From assembly GCF_009799805.1 (NCBI RefSeq), contig NZ_CP047050.1, positions 1,192,001 through 1,256,000 on the forward strand: a DNA stretch of 64,000 bases. Direction: 5' to 3'. Shown piece after piece: positions 51,232 through 60,404 of this stretch (its first letter is position 1; every line of letters begins with the position of its first letter). The notes beneath the pieces are model-generated. The model searched no databases. It saw only the letters and a program-made list of their open reading frames with translations, and was not told the origin of the DNA. This DNA comes from Myroides phaeus (GTDB taxonomy: Bacteria > Bacteroidota > Bacteroidia > Flavobacteriales > Flavobacteriaceae). The position numbers and the translations under genes are program-made.

Positions 51232-52104
51232 ATGAAAACAATTACACCAAAAGACATATCAACAGTTGACTTACAGCGCTATTTACAAACTGCTGTAGGG
51301 CCAAGACCTATTGCTATGGCAAGTACAGTAGATGCAGATGGACGACCAAACTTATCGCCATTTAGTTTCTTTAACTTGTTTAGTGCAAATCCACCTATTT
51401 TAGTTTTTTCGGCTTCAAGAAGGGTGAGAGATAATAGTTTAAAACACACATTGTTTAATGTACAGGCAACGATGCAAGTTGTTATAAATGTTGTAAATTA
51501 TGAAATGGTACAACAAACTTCTTTGTCGAGTACAGAATATAAAGATGGGGTTAATGAGTTTGTGAAATCAGGCTTAACAATGATTCCGTCTGAGATTGTA
51601 AAGCCATTTAGAATTAAAGAGAGTCCGGTTCAATTTGAATGTGCAGTACAGGAGATAATTCCTTTAGGAAATGAAGGAGGAGCTGGAAACCTTGTAATTT
51701 GTGAGGTGTTAAAAATGCACATAAGTGAAGAGGTGTTGGATGAAAATGGAAATATTGACCAACATAAGATTGACTTAGTTGCGCGTATGGGAAGCAATTG
51801 GTACACGCGTGCAAATGAAGGAATGTTTGAGGTTGAAAAACCATTGACAACTTTAGGAGTTGGGGTAGATGCCTTGCCTAAAGAAGTTGTAGAAAGTGGC
51901 GTTTTCTCTGGAAACGATTTAGGTATTTTAGGTAATATAGAACAGATACCTACAGATGAAGAGGTTGCTGAATTTGTAGCTTCAAATGGTGAAGTTCAGG
52001 AATTAGTAAAGCAGGGAAATCAAAGCGAGAAATTTAAAAAAGCAAAAATATATTTAGAAGAAAATAATGTACCTTTGGCTTGGAAAACAATTTTAGCTAA
52101 ATAG
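51232..52104 (+). CDS. Flavin reductase-like protein (FMN-binding split barrel)
   Basis: 290 residues. The N-terminal half matches flavin reductase/RutF-like FMN-binding proteins: G-P-R-P-I-A-M-A-S-T-V-D-A-D-G, then N-L-S-P-F-S-F-F-N and L-V-F-S-A-S-R-R. The second half (about 200-290) is a helical extension typical of the longer flavobacterial members. An ATG at 51232 was chosen; a TTG 3 nt upstream is in frame. The 137-bp gap from the histidine kinase gene is a divergent promoter region. Biological electron acceptor unknown. Confidence 0.85.
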   Translation: MKTITPKDISTVDLQRYLQTAVGPRPIAMASTVDADGRPNLSPFSFFNLFSANPPILVFSASRRVRDNSLKHTLFNVQATMQVVINVVNYEMVQQTSLSSTEYKDGVNEFVKSGLTMIPSEIVKPFRIKESPVQFECAVQEIIPLGNEGGAGNLVICEVLKMHISEEVLDENGNIDQHKIDLVARMGSNWYTRANEGMFEVEKPLTTLGVGVDALPKEVVESGVFSGNDLGILGNIEQIPTDEEVAEFVASNGEVQELVKQGNQSEKFKKAKIYLEENNVPLAWKTILAK

Positions 52105-52137
52105 TTACATTTAAATAACGAGGTAAAAAAGATTAAC

Positions 52138-52734
52138 ATGGAAGTAACAGGAAGAATCAGATTAATAGGACAAACACAAGATATCAGCTCATCTTTTAGA
52201 AAAAGAGAGGTTGTTGTAACAACAAGTGAACAATATCCTCAACATATTATGATTGAGTTTACTCAAGATAGAGTAGGTTTATTAGATGCATATCAAGTAG
52301 GACAAGAAGTAAGAGTATCTATTAATTTGAGAGGAAGAGAGTGGCAAAGTCCACAAGGTGAAACAAGATACTTCAATACAATTCAAGGATGGAGAATTGA
52401 GCCTTTTGCTCAAGGACAAGAAGCTCCTCAATTCCAACAACAACAGTCTTACGGAGGACAACAAGGTGGTTTTAACCAAAACCAACAACAAGGTTCTCAG
52501 TTTGGACAAACAAATCAGTTTGCTCAACCAAACCAACAAGGTGGATTCAACCAAACGCAACAACAAGGTGGTTTTAATCAAAACCAACAACAGGGTGGTG
52601 GAATGCCTCAACAGAACTTTCAGCAAGGTGGTCAACAACAGTACAACCAATTTGCTCAAAATAATAATTCTGGTAATCAATTCCCTCCAGCTTCAAGTTA
52701 TAATGAAGAGGAACACGATGATTTACCATTTTAA
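52138..52734 (+). CDS. DUF3127 protein with a Gln/Asn-rich tail
   Basis: 198 residues. The first ~90 form a DUF3127 domain, probably an OB fold, with L-I-G-Q-T-Q-D-I-S-S and N-L-R-G-R-E-W. The rest (about 95-180) is low-complexity Gln/Asn/Gly with repeated Q-Q-G-G-F-N-Q units, ending with an acidic E-E-E-H-D-D-L-P-F tail. That final D-D-L-P-F closely recalls the acidic-tip of single-stranded DNA-binding proteins, which binds partner proteins. A role with nucleic acids is possible (inference). A terminator follows. Confidence 0.82.
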   Translation: MEVTGRIRLIGQTQDISSSFRKREVVVTTSEQYPQHIMIEFTQDRVGLLDAYQVGQEVRVSINLRGREWQSPQGETRYFNTIQGWRIEPFAQGQEAPQFQQQQSYGGQQGGFNQNQQQGSQFGQTNQFAQPNQQGGFNQTQQQGGFNQNQQQGGGMPQQNFQQGGQQQYNQFAQNNNSGNQFPPASSYNEEEHDDLPF

Positions 52735-52749
52735 TTAATAGTATAATTT

Positions 52750-52783
52750 AATCCCTAAGTTCTCTTACTTAGGGATTTTTTTT
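52750..52783 (+). terminator. Rho-independent terminator after the DUF3127 gene
   Basis: AATCCCTAAGT (52750-52760) and ACTTAGGGATT (52767-52777) with a 6-nt loop, then Ts to 52783. Confidence 0.9.
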
Positions 52784-52795
52784 ATTTATAACTAT

Positions 52796-53440
52796 ATGAT
52801 TGTACTTTTAGACGAGAATACTTTATTTTTTCCTCCTGTTGATGAAACACACGAATCTGGTATTATTGCTATAGGGGGTGATTTGTCTGTGGAACGAATT
52901 GCTTTAGCTTATAAATCGGGTATTTTTCCTTGGTTTGAAGATGGAGAACCGATTACGTGGTGGTCGCCTGAATATAGAATGGTCTTGTTTTTAGATGAAT
53001 TACGCGTCTCTAAGAGTATGCGAAATATCTTGAATAGAAATATTTTTAAGGTTACTTATAATACGTGTTTTCGAGAAGTAATTATGCATTGCCAGAATGT
53101 AAAACGCGAAGGACAATTAGGTACTTGGATTACGGATGAGATGTTAGAGTCATATTGTAAATTACACGAATTGGGGATTGCAAAGTCTGTTGAGGTATGG
53201 CAAGAAGACCAATTGGTGGGAGGATTATACGGTATGGATTTAGGACATATATTTTGTGGTGAGAGTATGTTTTCTCTTGTGCCGAATGCCAGTAAGGTTG
53301 CGTTTATTAATTTGGTAAGAAAGTTAGCGGAAGAGGATTACGCTTTGTTAGATTGTCAAGTGTATAATGATCATTTAGACAGTTTAGGTGCTCGTGAGAT
53401 ACACAGAGAAGAGTTTATGGAATACCTCCATAGGAAGTAA
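52796..53440 (+). CDS. aat: Leucyl/phenylalanyl-tRNA--protein transferase
   Basis: 214 residues. Motifs of Aat are clear: S-G-I-F-P-W-F-E-D-G-E-P-I-T-W-W-S-P near residue 45, G-L-Y-G-M-D-L-G near 145 and F-C-G-E-S-M-F-S near 155. The enzyme adds Leu or Phe to proteins with N-terminal Arg or Lys, marking them for ClpS/ClpAP degradation. Its stop codon directly abuts the stop of thiF on the opposite strand, with no gap and no terminator between. Confidence 0.94.
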   Translation: MIVLLDENTLFFPPVDETHESGIIAIGGDLSVERIALAYKSGIFPWFEDGEPITWWSPEYRMVLFLDELRVSKSMRNILNRNIFKVTYNTCFREVIMHCQNVKREGQLGTWITDEMLESYCKLHELGIAKSVEVWQEDQLVGGLYGMDLGHIFCGESMFSLVPNASKVAFINLVRKLAEEDYALLDCQVYNDHLDSLGAREIHREEFMEYLHRK

Positions 53441-54151
53441 TCAGAAACTGAGTTTCTGTACTTCCCAATGTAAGGTATCTATGATAAGCAATTGATTGTT
53501 TAAGTGCGGTAAACCTATGATTACTTTTAGGGCTTCTTGTGCCATCATTGTTCCTATAATTCCAGGAAAAGTTCCTAATACACCGTTTAGGCTACAATTA
53601 GGGACATCACTTTCATTAGGTGGTTCAGGAAACAAATCTCGTAGGTTTTTACTCTTGTTGTGATTAAAGACGGCTAATTGACCTTGAAAACCTAAAATGG
53701 TTCCATATATAAGGGTTTTATTTAACTTCACACAATAATCGTTTACTAAATAACGAGTTTGAAAGTTGTCAGAGCCATCAATAATGTAGTCGTATAGACT
53801 GAATAACTTTTCTATATTTTCTATTGTTAGTTTTTCGTTGTAAGCAGTAAATACAATGTTTGGGTTAAGATTGTAAATTTGCTGTTTTGCTATTGCTGTT
53901 TTGGCAACTCCTATATTTTTGGGCGTGAATAAGATTTGACGGTGAAGGTTGTGTTCCTCTATTACGTCAAAATCTACTACAGCCAAGTTACCAACGCCAC
54001 AAGTAGCTAAATAGGTTAGGATAGGAGAACCAAGTCCACCCGCGCCAATAACTAATACTTTTGCATTTTTGATAAGTAGTTGTCCCTCCACCCCAATACT
54101 ATCCAAAGCCATTTGTCTGCTATATCTCAAAAAATCAGCTGTGTCTATCAT
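53441..54151 (-). CDS. thiF: ThiF/HesA-family adenylyltransferase for ThiS
   Basis: 236 residues. It has the nucleotide-binding motif V-L-V-I-G-A-G-G-L-G-S-P near residue 32 and D-F-D-V-I-E-E-H-N-L-H-R-Q, with a Cys in N-C-S-L-N-G-V-L-G. It lacks the zinc CxxC pairs of E. coli ThiF and the rhodanese tail of MoeB-type proteins. It should adenylate the C-terminal glycine of ThiS and pass on sulfur. It is the last gene of the thiamin operon, 10 nt after thiH. Confidence 0.9.
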   Translation of the reverse strand: MIDTADFLRYSRQMALDSIGVEGQLLIKNAKVLVIGAGGLGSPILTYLATCGVGNLAVVDFDVIEEHNLHRQILFTPKNIGVAKTAIAKQQIYNLNPNIVFTAYNEKLTIENIEKLFSLYDYIIDGSDNFQTRYLVNDYCVKLNKTLIYGTILGFQGQLAVFNHNKSKNLRDLFPEPPNESDVPNCSLNGVLGTFPGIIGTMMAQEALKVIIGLPHLNNQLLIIDTLHWEVQKLSF

Positions 54152-54161
54152 ATTCTATTGT

Positions 54162-55274
54162 TTATGAGTGATACGAATGATGCCAGTCTTTCCAAACAGG
54201 GTCATAGCCTTGCGCTTTTATCATTTCGATTATTTGCTCAGTTGACCTATTATCACATATTTCAAATTGTTCAAGTGAATCTTCGTCAACAGCGTAACCA
54301 CCAGGGTTAGTTTTAGAACCTGCGCTCATAGAGGTAGCTCCCAATTTGATGATGTTATTTCTCAATACCTCATTTTCTCTGGTAGAGATAGATATCTCTA
54401 AATCTTCATTCCACAAGCGATAAGCGCATATCAGTTGCACTAAATCTCTGTCGTCCATTATAAAGTTAGGTTCAATCATTCCTTCAGCAGGGCGTAATCT
54501 TGGAAATGAGACAGAATACTTGGTTTGCCAATACGTTTTTTGCAAGTAGTTTATGTGTAAAGCATTGAAAAAACTATCGACACGCCAATCTTCAAGTCCC
54601 AGTAATACACCTAAACCAATTTTGTGTATGCCCGCTTTTCCAATTCTATCAGGTGTATCAAGGCGGTATTCAAAGTTTGACTTTTTTCCTTTTGGGTGAT
54701 ACTGTTTATAGACTTCTTTGTGATAAGTTTCTTGATACACTAAAACAGCATAAACACCTAAAGTAGCTAAGGTGCTGTACTCGTCTTCAGAAAGAGGTTG
54801 TACTTCAATAGAGATAGAAGTAAAGTCTTTTTTGATTTGTTCTACTGCTTGTTTGAAATAGTTAATATTCACGGTGTAGTTAGCCTCTCCTGTTACCAAT
54901 AAAATATGGTCATAACCTTGTTTCTTGATAACATCAACTTCCTGTTTAATCTCCAGAGAAGTGAGCGTTTTTCTCTTAATTTTATTGTCCAGACTAAAAC
55001 CACAGTAAGTACAAATATTTTGACACTCATTGCTCAAATACATCGGTGCGTAAAGAGAGATGGTTTTACCAAACCTTTTTTGAGTAACTGTATGACTTAG
55101 TTGTGCCATTGTTTCAAGATAAGGAGCAGCAGCAGGAGAGATGAGGTTGATAAAATCCTCAAGCGTTTTTTTAGGTTGTTGTAAACTCTGTTCAACTTGA
55201 TGTACGGTAGTGGCGTATATTCTTTGTTTTACGTCTTCCCAGTTATATTGGTTAAAAGTATCTAAGAAAGCCAT
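54162..55274 (-). CDS. thiH: 2-iminoacetate synthase ThiH (radical SAM tyrosine lyase)
   Basis: 370 residues. The radical-SAM motif is C-x3-C-x2-C, in N-E-C-Q-N-I-C-T-Y-C-G-F, about residues 85-95. The enzyme splits tyrosine to give dehydroglycine (2-iminoacetate) for the thiazole ring. The presence of ThiH, with no ThiO in the operon, points to the tyrosine route. It lies 2 nt after thiG in the operon. Confidence 0.95.
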   Translation of the reverse strand: MAFLDTFNQYNWEDVKQRIYATTVHQVEQSLQQPKKTLEDFINLISPAAAPYLETMAQLSHTVTQKRFGKTISLYAPMYLSNECQNICTYCGFSLDNKIKRKTLTSLEIKQEVDVIKKQGYDHILLVTGEANYTVNINYFKQAVEQIKKDFTSISIEVQPLSEDEYSTLATLGVYAVLVYQETYHKEVYKQYHPKGKKSNFEYRLDTPDRIGKAGIHKIGLGVLLGLEDWRVDSFFNALHINYLQKTYWQTKYSVSFPRLRPAEGMIEPNFIMDDRDLVQLICAYRLWNEDLEISISTRENEVLRNNIIKLGATSMSAGSKTNPGGYAVDEDSLEQFEICDNRSTEQIIEMIKAQGYDPVWKDWHHSYHS

Positions 55275-55276
55275 GG

Positions 55277-56047
55277 TTATTCTTGTAAAAAAGTGGTGAG
55301 TGGACTTGATGCTTGTGCGTGAGAACGAATACCTCCCAGTTTGGCTTCAAAAGCTTGTCTGCCTGAGATAACAGCATTTTTAAAAGCAGTAGCCATTAAT
55401 GCAGGATTACCTGCTACGGCAATGGCTGTATTAACAAGAACTGCATCAGCTCCTAATTCCATTGCTTTAGCAGCATCAGAAGGAGCGCCTATTCCCGCAT
55501 CAACAATAACAGGGACATTGCTGTTTTCGATAATAATTTCTAAGAAGTCGATAGTTCGCAAGCCTTTGTTAGTACCAATTGGTGCTCCTAATGGCATTAC
55601 AACGGCAGTACCCGCATCTTCTAAGCGTTTACATAAAACAGGGTCGGCGTGAATATAAGGTAGAATAACGAAGCCTAATTTAGCCAACTCCTCTGTAGCC
55701 TTTAGCGTTTCAATAGGGTCAGGTAATAAATATTTAGGGTCGGGGTGTATTTCTAATTTAAGCCAATTTGTTTCTAAAGCCTCACGCGCTAATTGTGCCG
55801 CAAATATGGCTTCTTTTGCATTCCGTGCACCAGAGGTATTGGGCAATAAATTAATGTGTGGATGTTGCAGATGATTTAAGAGTAAATCAGTTTCTGTTTC
55901 TGCATCAATTCTTTTTAAAGCAACAGTTACTAACTCTGTTTCAGAGGCAAGTGTTGCAGCCTCCATTTGTACGGGAGAACCAAACTTACCTGTTCCCAAG
56001 AATAAGCGAGAGTTAAATTGTTTGTCTGCTATGTGGAGTAGTTTCAT
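55277..56047 (-). CDS. thiG: Thiazole synthase ThiG
   Basis: 256 residues, a TIM barrel with the Schiff-base lysine in V-T-V-A-L-K-R near residue 45. Motifs [15 protein letters not shown] and [11 protein letters not shown] are those of the family. It condenses DXP, dehydroglycine and ThiS thiocarboxylate to form the thiazole phosphate. It overlaps thiE by 4 bp. Confidence 0.96.
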   Translation of the reverse strand: MKLLHIADKQFNSRLFLGTGKFGSPVQMEAATLASETELVTVALKRIDAETETDLLLNHLQHPHINLLPNTSGARNAKEAIFAAQLAREALETNWLKLEIHPDPKYLLPDPIETLKATEELAKLGFVILPYIHADPVLCKRLEDAGTAVVMPLGAPIGTNKGLRTIDFLEIIIENSNVPVIVDAGIGAPSDAAKAMELGADAVLVNTAIAVAGNPALMATAFKNAVISGRQAFEAKLGGIRSHAQASSPLTTFLQE

Positions 56048-56664
56048 TTTAATATATCATTTAGTTGTGTGAGTATTTCTGTTTTGTCTTGCGCATTGTA
56101 GAGCAGGCCTGATAAAGCGATACCGTGTACGCCAGATTGGATAATCGAATGAATATCGCTGATTTCAATTCCACCAATAGCGATAATTGGAATGTTGATA
56201 TTATCCTGTCTCATCTGTGTTAATAATTGTTGATAACCCTCTAAGCCAAGAACAGGACTAAGTTTGGCTTTGGTTGTTGTAAATCGGTAAGGCCCCAGAC
56301 CAATGTATGTACATTGTTCGTGCGCACGTTGTAAGATATGTTCATACGTATTAGCCGTTCCTCCAATTATTTTGTTCGGTAAGAGTAGTTTTGCTTGAAC
56401 AACAGACAAGTCGGTTAATCCTAAGTGTACACCATCCGCATCTATTGCTTTTGCTAAATCTACGTGGTCATTGATAATAAGTGTAGCCTTATACGTTTCA
56501 CAAAGTTTTTTCACTTTTTCGGCAGTACTCCATCGAATAGAAGATAAAGTATTTTTAAAGCGGTATTGTATCCAATCTTGTCCAGCATCAAGTACTTTTT
56601 CAATGTGGTACAATTGTTCTTGTGGGGAATCCCCGTGACTGATATATTGAATTTTAGATAGCAT
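56044..56664 (-). CDS. thiE: Thiamin phosphate synthase ThiE
   Basis: 206 residues with the canonical motifs: Q-Y-R-F-K at the N-terminal barrel, I-I-N-D-H-V-D-L-A near residue 63, [11 protein letters not shown] and A-I-G-G-I. It couples the HMP pyrophosphate and thiazole phosphate to TMP. It overlaps thiD by 11 bp and thiG by 4 bp. This copy is the genuine synthase; the paralogue two genes upstream is TenI-like. Confidence 0.93.
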   Translation of the reverse strand: MLSKIQYISHGDSPQEQLYHIEKVLDAGQDWIQYRFKNTLSSIRWSTAEKVKKLCETYKATLIINDHVDLAKAIDADGVHLGLTDLSVVQAKLLLPNKIIGGTANTYEHILQRAHEQCTYIGLGPYRFTTTKAKLSPVLGLEGYQQLLTQMRQDNINIPIIAIGGIEISDIHSIIQSGVHGIALSGLLYNAQDKTEILTQLNDILK

Positions 56665-57409
56665 GATATCCTAATAATGTATGGTTAGACTCTAAGTATT
56701 TTTCCATGTATCGCTTGGCGTTATACATAGCATATTCTATTGGTTCGCCCAAAGCTAAGTTGGCAGCGATAGCAGAAGAAAGCACACAACCAGAACCGTG
56801 TTTAGGGTAGTCAGATAGTTTTTTAGGAGCAAAGGTTTGTATGTTTTGTTTGTGAATGAGGTAATCAAAACCTAAAGCATTCTCATTATGCCCCCCTTTT
56901 AGAACAACCGTACAATATTGACTTAGTTCACGTGCTTTTTCTATGGCATCTTCATTTGTTTGTACCAAATCGTGTATCTCTAAGTAATTAGGAGTGATAA
57001 TATCTATTTGGTTTAAAATCTGTAATAATGTCTTTTTCTCTATATTATCTGTAAACTCAAAAGCTCCAGTAGCTTTAAATACGGGGTCCCACACAATTTT
57101 TGTTGTAGGATATTTGTCTTTGATGAGGTTGATATAAAGAAGTAAATCTTTAGAATTTGGAATAATACCTATTTTAACCACATCAGGTTTATAGCGATTT
57201 AGTAAAGCAGATAATTGTTGTACGACAAACGCTTGTTTCTCCCAAGAGACAGTCAATACATTCTCTTCCGTTTGTATTGTGTTTGCCGTAATGACTGCTA
57301 ATCCCAATACTCTGTGGTTTTCAAGTGTTTTAATGTCCGCCAGTGTTCCTGCGCCTCCCGTGGGGTCAAGACCTGCTATAGTTAAGACAATTGGTCGTAA
57401 TGTTGACAT
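56654..57409 (-). CDS. thiD: HMP/HMP-phosphate kinase ThiD
   Basis: 251 residues of the ribokinase-like fold. Signatures: G-L-D-P-T-G-G-A-G near residue 14, V-V-K-I-G, and near the C-terminus G-S-G-C-V-L-S-S-A-I. It phosphorylates hydroxymethylpyrimidine twice. It overlaps the tenI-like gene by 28 bp and thiE by 11 bp, so translation is tightly coupled. Confidence 0.94.
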   Translation of the reverse strand: MSTLRPIVLTIAGLDPTGGAGTLADIKTLENHRVLGLAVITANTIQTEENVLTVSWEKQAFVVQQLSALLNRYKPDVVKIGIIPNSKDLLLYINLIKDKYPTTKIVWDPVFKATGAFEFTDNIEKKTLLQILNQIDIITPNYLEIHDLVQTNEDAIEKARELSQYCTVVLKGGHNENALGFDYLIHKQNIQTFAPKKLSDYPKHGSGCVLSSAIAANLALGEPIEYAMYNAKRYMEKYLESNHTLLGYHAI

Positions 57410-58008
57410 AATTCAAATGTTTTTAAAGGGTTTTCAGATAGCCATATACTGCCAAGTAAGGCATAGTCTTCAAATCCCATTTGTTTAATAGCCGGTATAT
57501 CGGTTGGCTTAATACCTCCTAATGCTACTAATGTTGTATGAGCATTGTCTTTTTTAGCTAATTCCTCTGTCCAATTTATTGATGATACATACCCAGGCTT
57601 AGATATACTTGGGTAAATTGGACTTATGAACGCTCTATGATAGATTGTTGATAACTTATTATACTCACTTATACAATGAACAGATGTTGATAACTTTGGT
57701 AAGTAACTGATATAGTTGTTAACAAGTGTTGTATTGATTGTTGATAAGTGTGTATAATAGCTGTCTAAATTGTTGATAACTTCTAAATACTGTTGAAAAA
57801 GGTATTCATTGTTGTTAATAACCTTGTTTGAAATGTGTATAACTAACTTTCTATGGTGCTGTTTATCTATCTTTTTTAGCCAAAGCTTTAGGTATTCAAT
57901 ATCACAATCAGGTTTTCTAACGTGGACAAGGGGCAAACCCTTATCAAACATTTTGTTGATAAGAGTTGCTTCTTGTTTTACCTCATTTGGCATCGTAATT
58001 AGAACCAT
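57382..58008 (-). CDS. TenI-like protein (ThiE paralogue, probable thiazole tautomerase)
   Basis: 208 residues. It keeps the barrel ends of the ThiE/TenI family (P-L-V-H-V-R-K-P-D near residue 25 and L-V-A-L-G-G-I-K near 165) but lacks the ThiE pyrophosphate loop. The segment S-T-S-V-H-C-I-S-E-Y aligns with TenI, where the His is catalytic in thiazole tautomerisation. The middle (about residues 60-130) is unusually rich in Asn, Ser, Thr and Tyr. The DNA of that part contains many TGTTGATAA-like motifs. It lies between thiC (2-nt gap) and thiD (28-bp overlap). Confidence 0.8.
   Translation of the reverse strand: MVLITMPNEVKQEATLINKMFDKGLPLVHVRKPDCDIEYLKLWLKKIDKQHHRKLVIHISNKVINNNEYLFQQYLEVINNLDSYYTHLSTINTTLVNNYISYLPKLSTSVHCISEYNKLSTIYHRAFISPIYPSISKPGYVSSINWTEELAKKDNAHTTLVALGGIKPTDIPAIKQMGFEDYALLGSIWLSENPLKTFELCQHYDQLS
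57646..57963. repeat. Cluster of TGTTGATAA-like motifs within the tenI-like gene
   Basis: On the plus strand, GTTGATAAC at 57647, 57686 and 57772, GTTGATAAG at 57740 and 57955, GTTGTTAAC at 57715 and GTTAATAAC at 57814, all in one orientation. Related TGTGTATAA occurs near 57750 and 57834. They lie in more than one codon phase. Confidence 0.65.
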
Positions 58009-58010
58009 TG

Positions 58011-59855
<1,845 letters not shown>

Positions 59856-59865
59856 TCAAATGGAA

Positions 59866-60072
59866 TCAACCGCCTTGAGTGGCTGTAATAATCAAGATAT
59901 TATCAGAAGGGTTTAGATAATAAGTAGCCCAATTATCTTTTGTAATCACTGTTTGATTAACAGCAATTGCAATGCCTTTTTGATGCGTTGGCTTATGAAT
60001 ATCAAGCATATTCTGGATGCTTAATTTATCACAGTTGAATTGTACTTTTTGATTGTTGATTTGTAATTCCAT
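59866..60072 (-). CDS. thiS: Sulfur carrier protein ThiS
   Basis: 68 residues, a ubiquitin-like fold ending in the required Gly-Gly (A-T-Q-G-G), which becomes a thiocarboxylate and donates sulfur to ThiG. First gene of the operon, with its start 80 nt after the TPP riboswitch. Its start codon lies within a 7-bp inverted repeat (60069-60075 with 60102-60108), which could hide it. Confidence 0.92.
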   Translation of the reverse strand: MELQINNQKVQFNCDKLSIQNMLDIHKPTHQKGIAIAVNQTVITKDNWATYYLNPSDNILIITATQGG

Positions 60073-60152
60073 TCCATTGTTAATTTTGAGATATAACTTT
60101 AGGAATGGCTACAATAAGATACGGACGTACCTATTTATGAAGTCATCTTACT

Positions 60153-60231
60153 TTTCCCTACGCTGGTATTAACCAGATCAGGTTCAAAGGGTGAAGTCTC
60201 AGCCTACATAATGATGTAGACACCCCTAAAG
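60153..60231 (-). promoter_or_regulatory. TPP riboswitch (THI element) of the thi operon
   Basis: Read on the minus strand, the element has TAGGGGTGTC, GGCTGAGA, CACCCTTTGAACCTGAT and TACCAGCGTAGGGAA, an almost textbook THI box. TPP binding should lower expression of all eight thi genes. The leader between it and thiS contains CCATTCC/GGAATGG pairing that could cover the thiS start codon. Confidence 0.96.
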
Positions 60232-60238
60232 TTGTTAG

Positions 60239-60246
60239 CAAATATA
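60239..60246 (-). promoter_or_regulatory. -7 box of the thi operon
   Basis: TATATTTG on the minus strand, perfect -7 box, ending about 8 nt before the riboswitch, as expected for a leader that begins with the aptamer. Confidence 0.62.
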
Positions 60247-60348
60247 AACAAATTTTATTAGCATCCTATTGAATGATACTTTGTAGAGGAGTAAAAAAAG
60301 GTAGTTTATAAGCTATAAAATAGTCGTTAGGTGCTGATTTTAGGGCAT

Positions 60349-60380
60349 AAAAAAAGGCAAGAAATTATTTCTTGCCTTTA
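60349..60380 (-). terminator. Rho-independent terminator after the second symporter
   Basis: AAAGGCAAGAAA (60353-60364), TTA loop, TTTCTTGCCTTT (60368-60379) with 12-bp arms, and a T-run on the minus strand beyond 60353. Confidence 0.9.
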
Positions 60381-60404
60381 GATATATTTGTTTTAGTAAA
60401 TTAA

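Noticed and set aside
52440..52640. CRISPR-like or tandem-repeat array
   Set aside because: The repetition comes from Gln/Asn/Gly codons of an open reading frame; units differ in length and there are no unique spacers.
52282..52738. Two overlapping long frames across the DUF3127 gene
   Set aside because: They are frame-shifted and antisense reads of the CAA-rich repeat, with no homology.
53438..53443. Replication terminus at the strand switch near 53.4 kb
   Set aside because: Genes converge there, but the window is too short to judge skew, and no dif-like 28-bp site was recognised.
57646..57963. Chromosomal replication origin
   Set aside because: Kept only as a motif cluster. Genes to the left mostly point right and those to the right point left, the opposite of an origin. 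dnaA is not nearby and the boxes lack the consensus CC.
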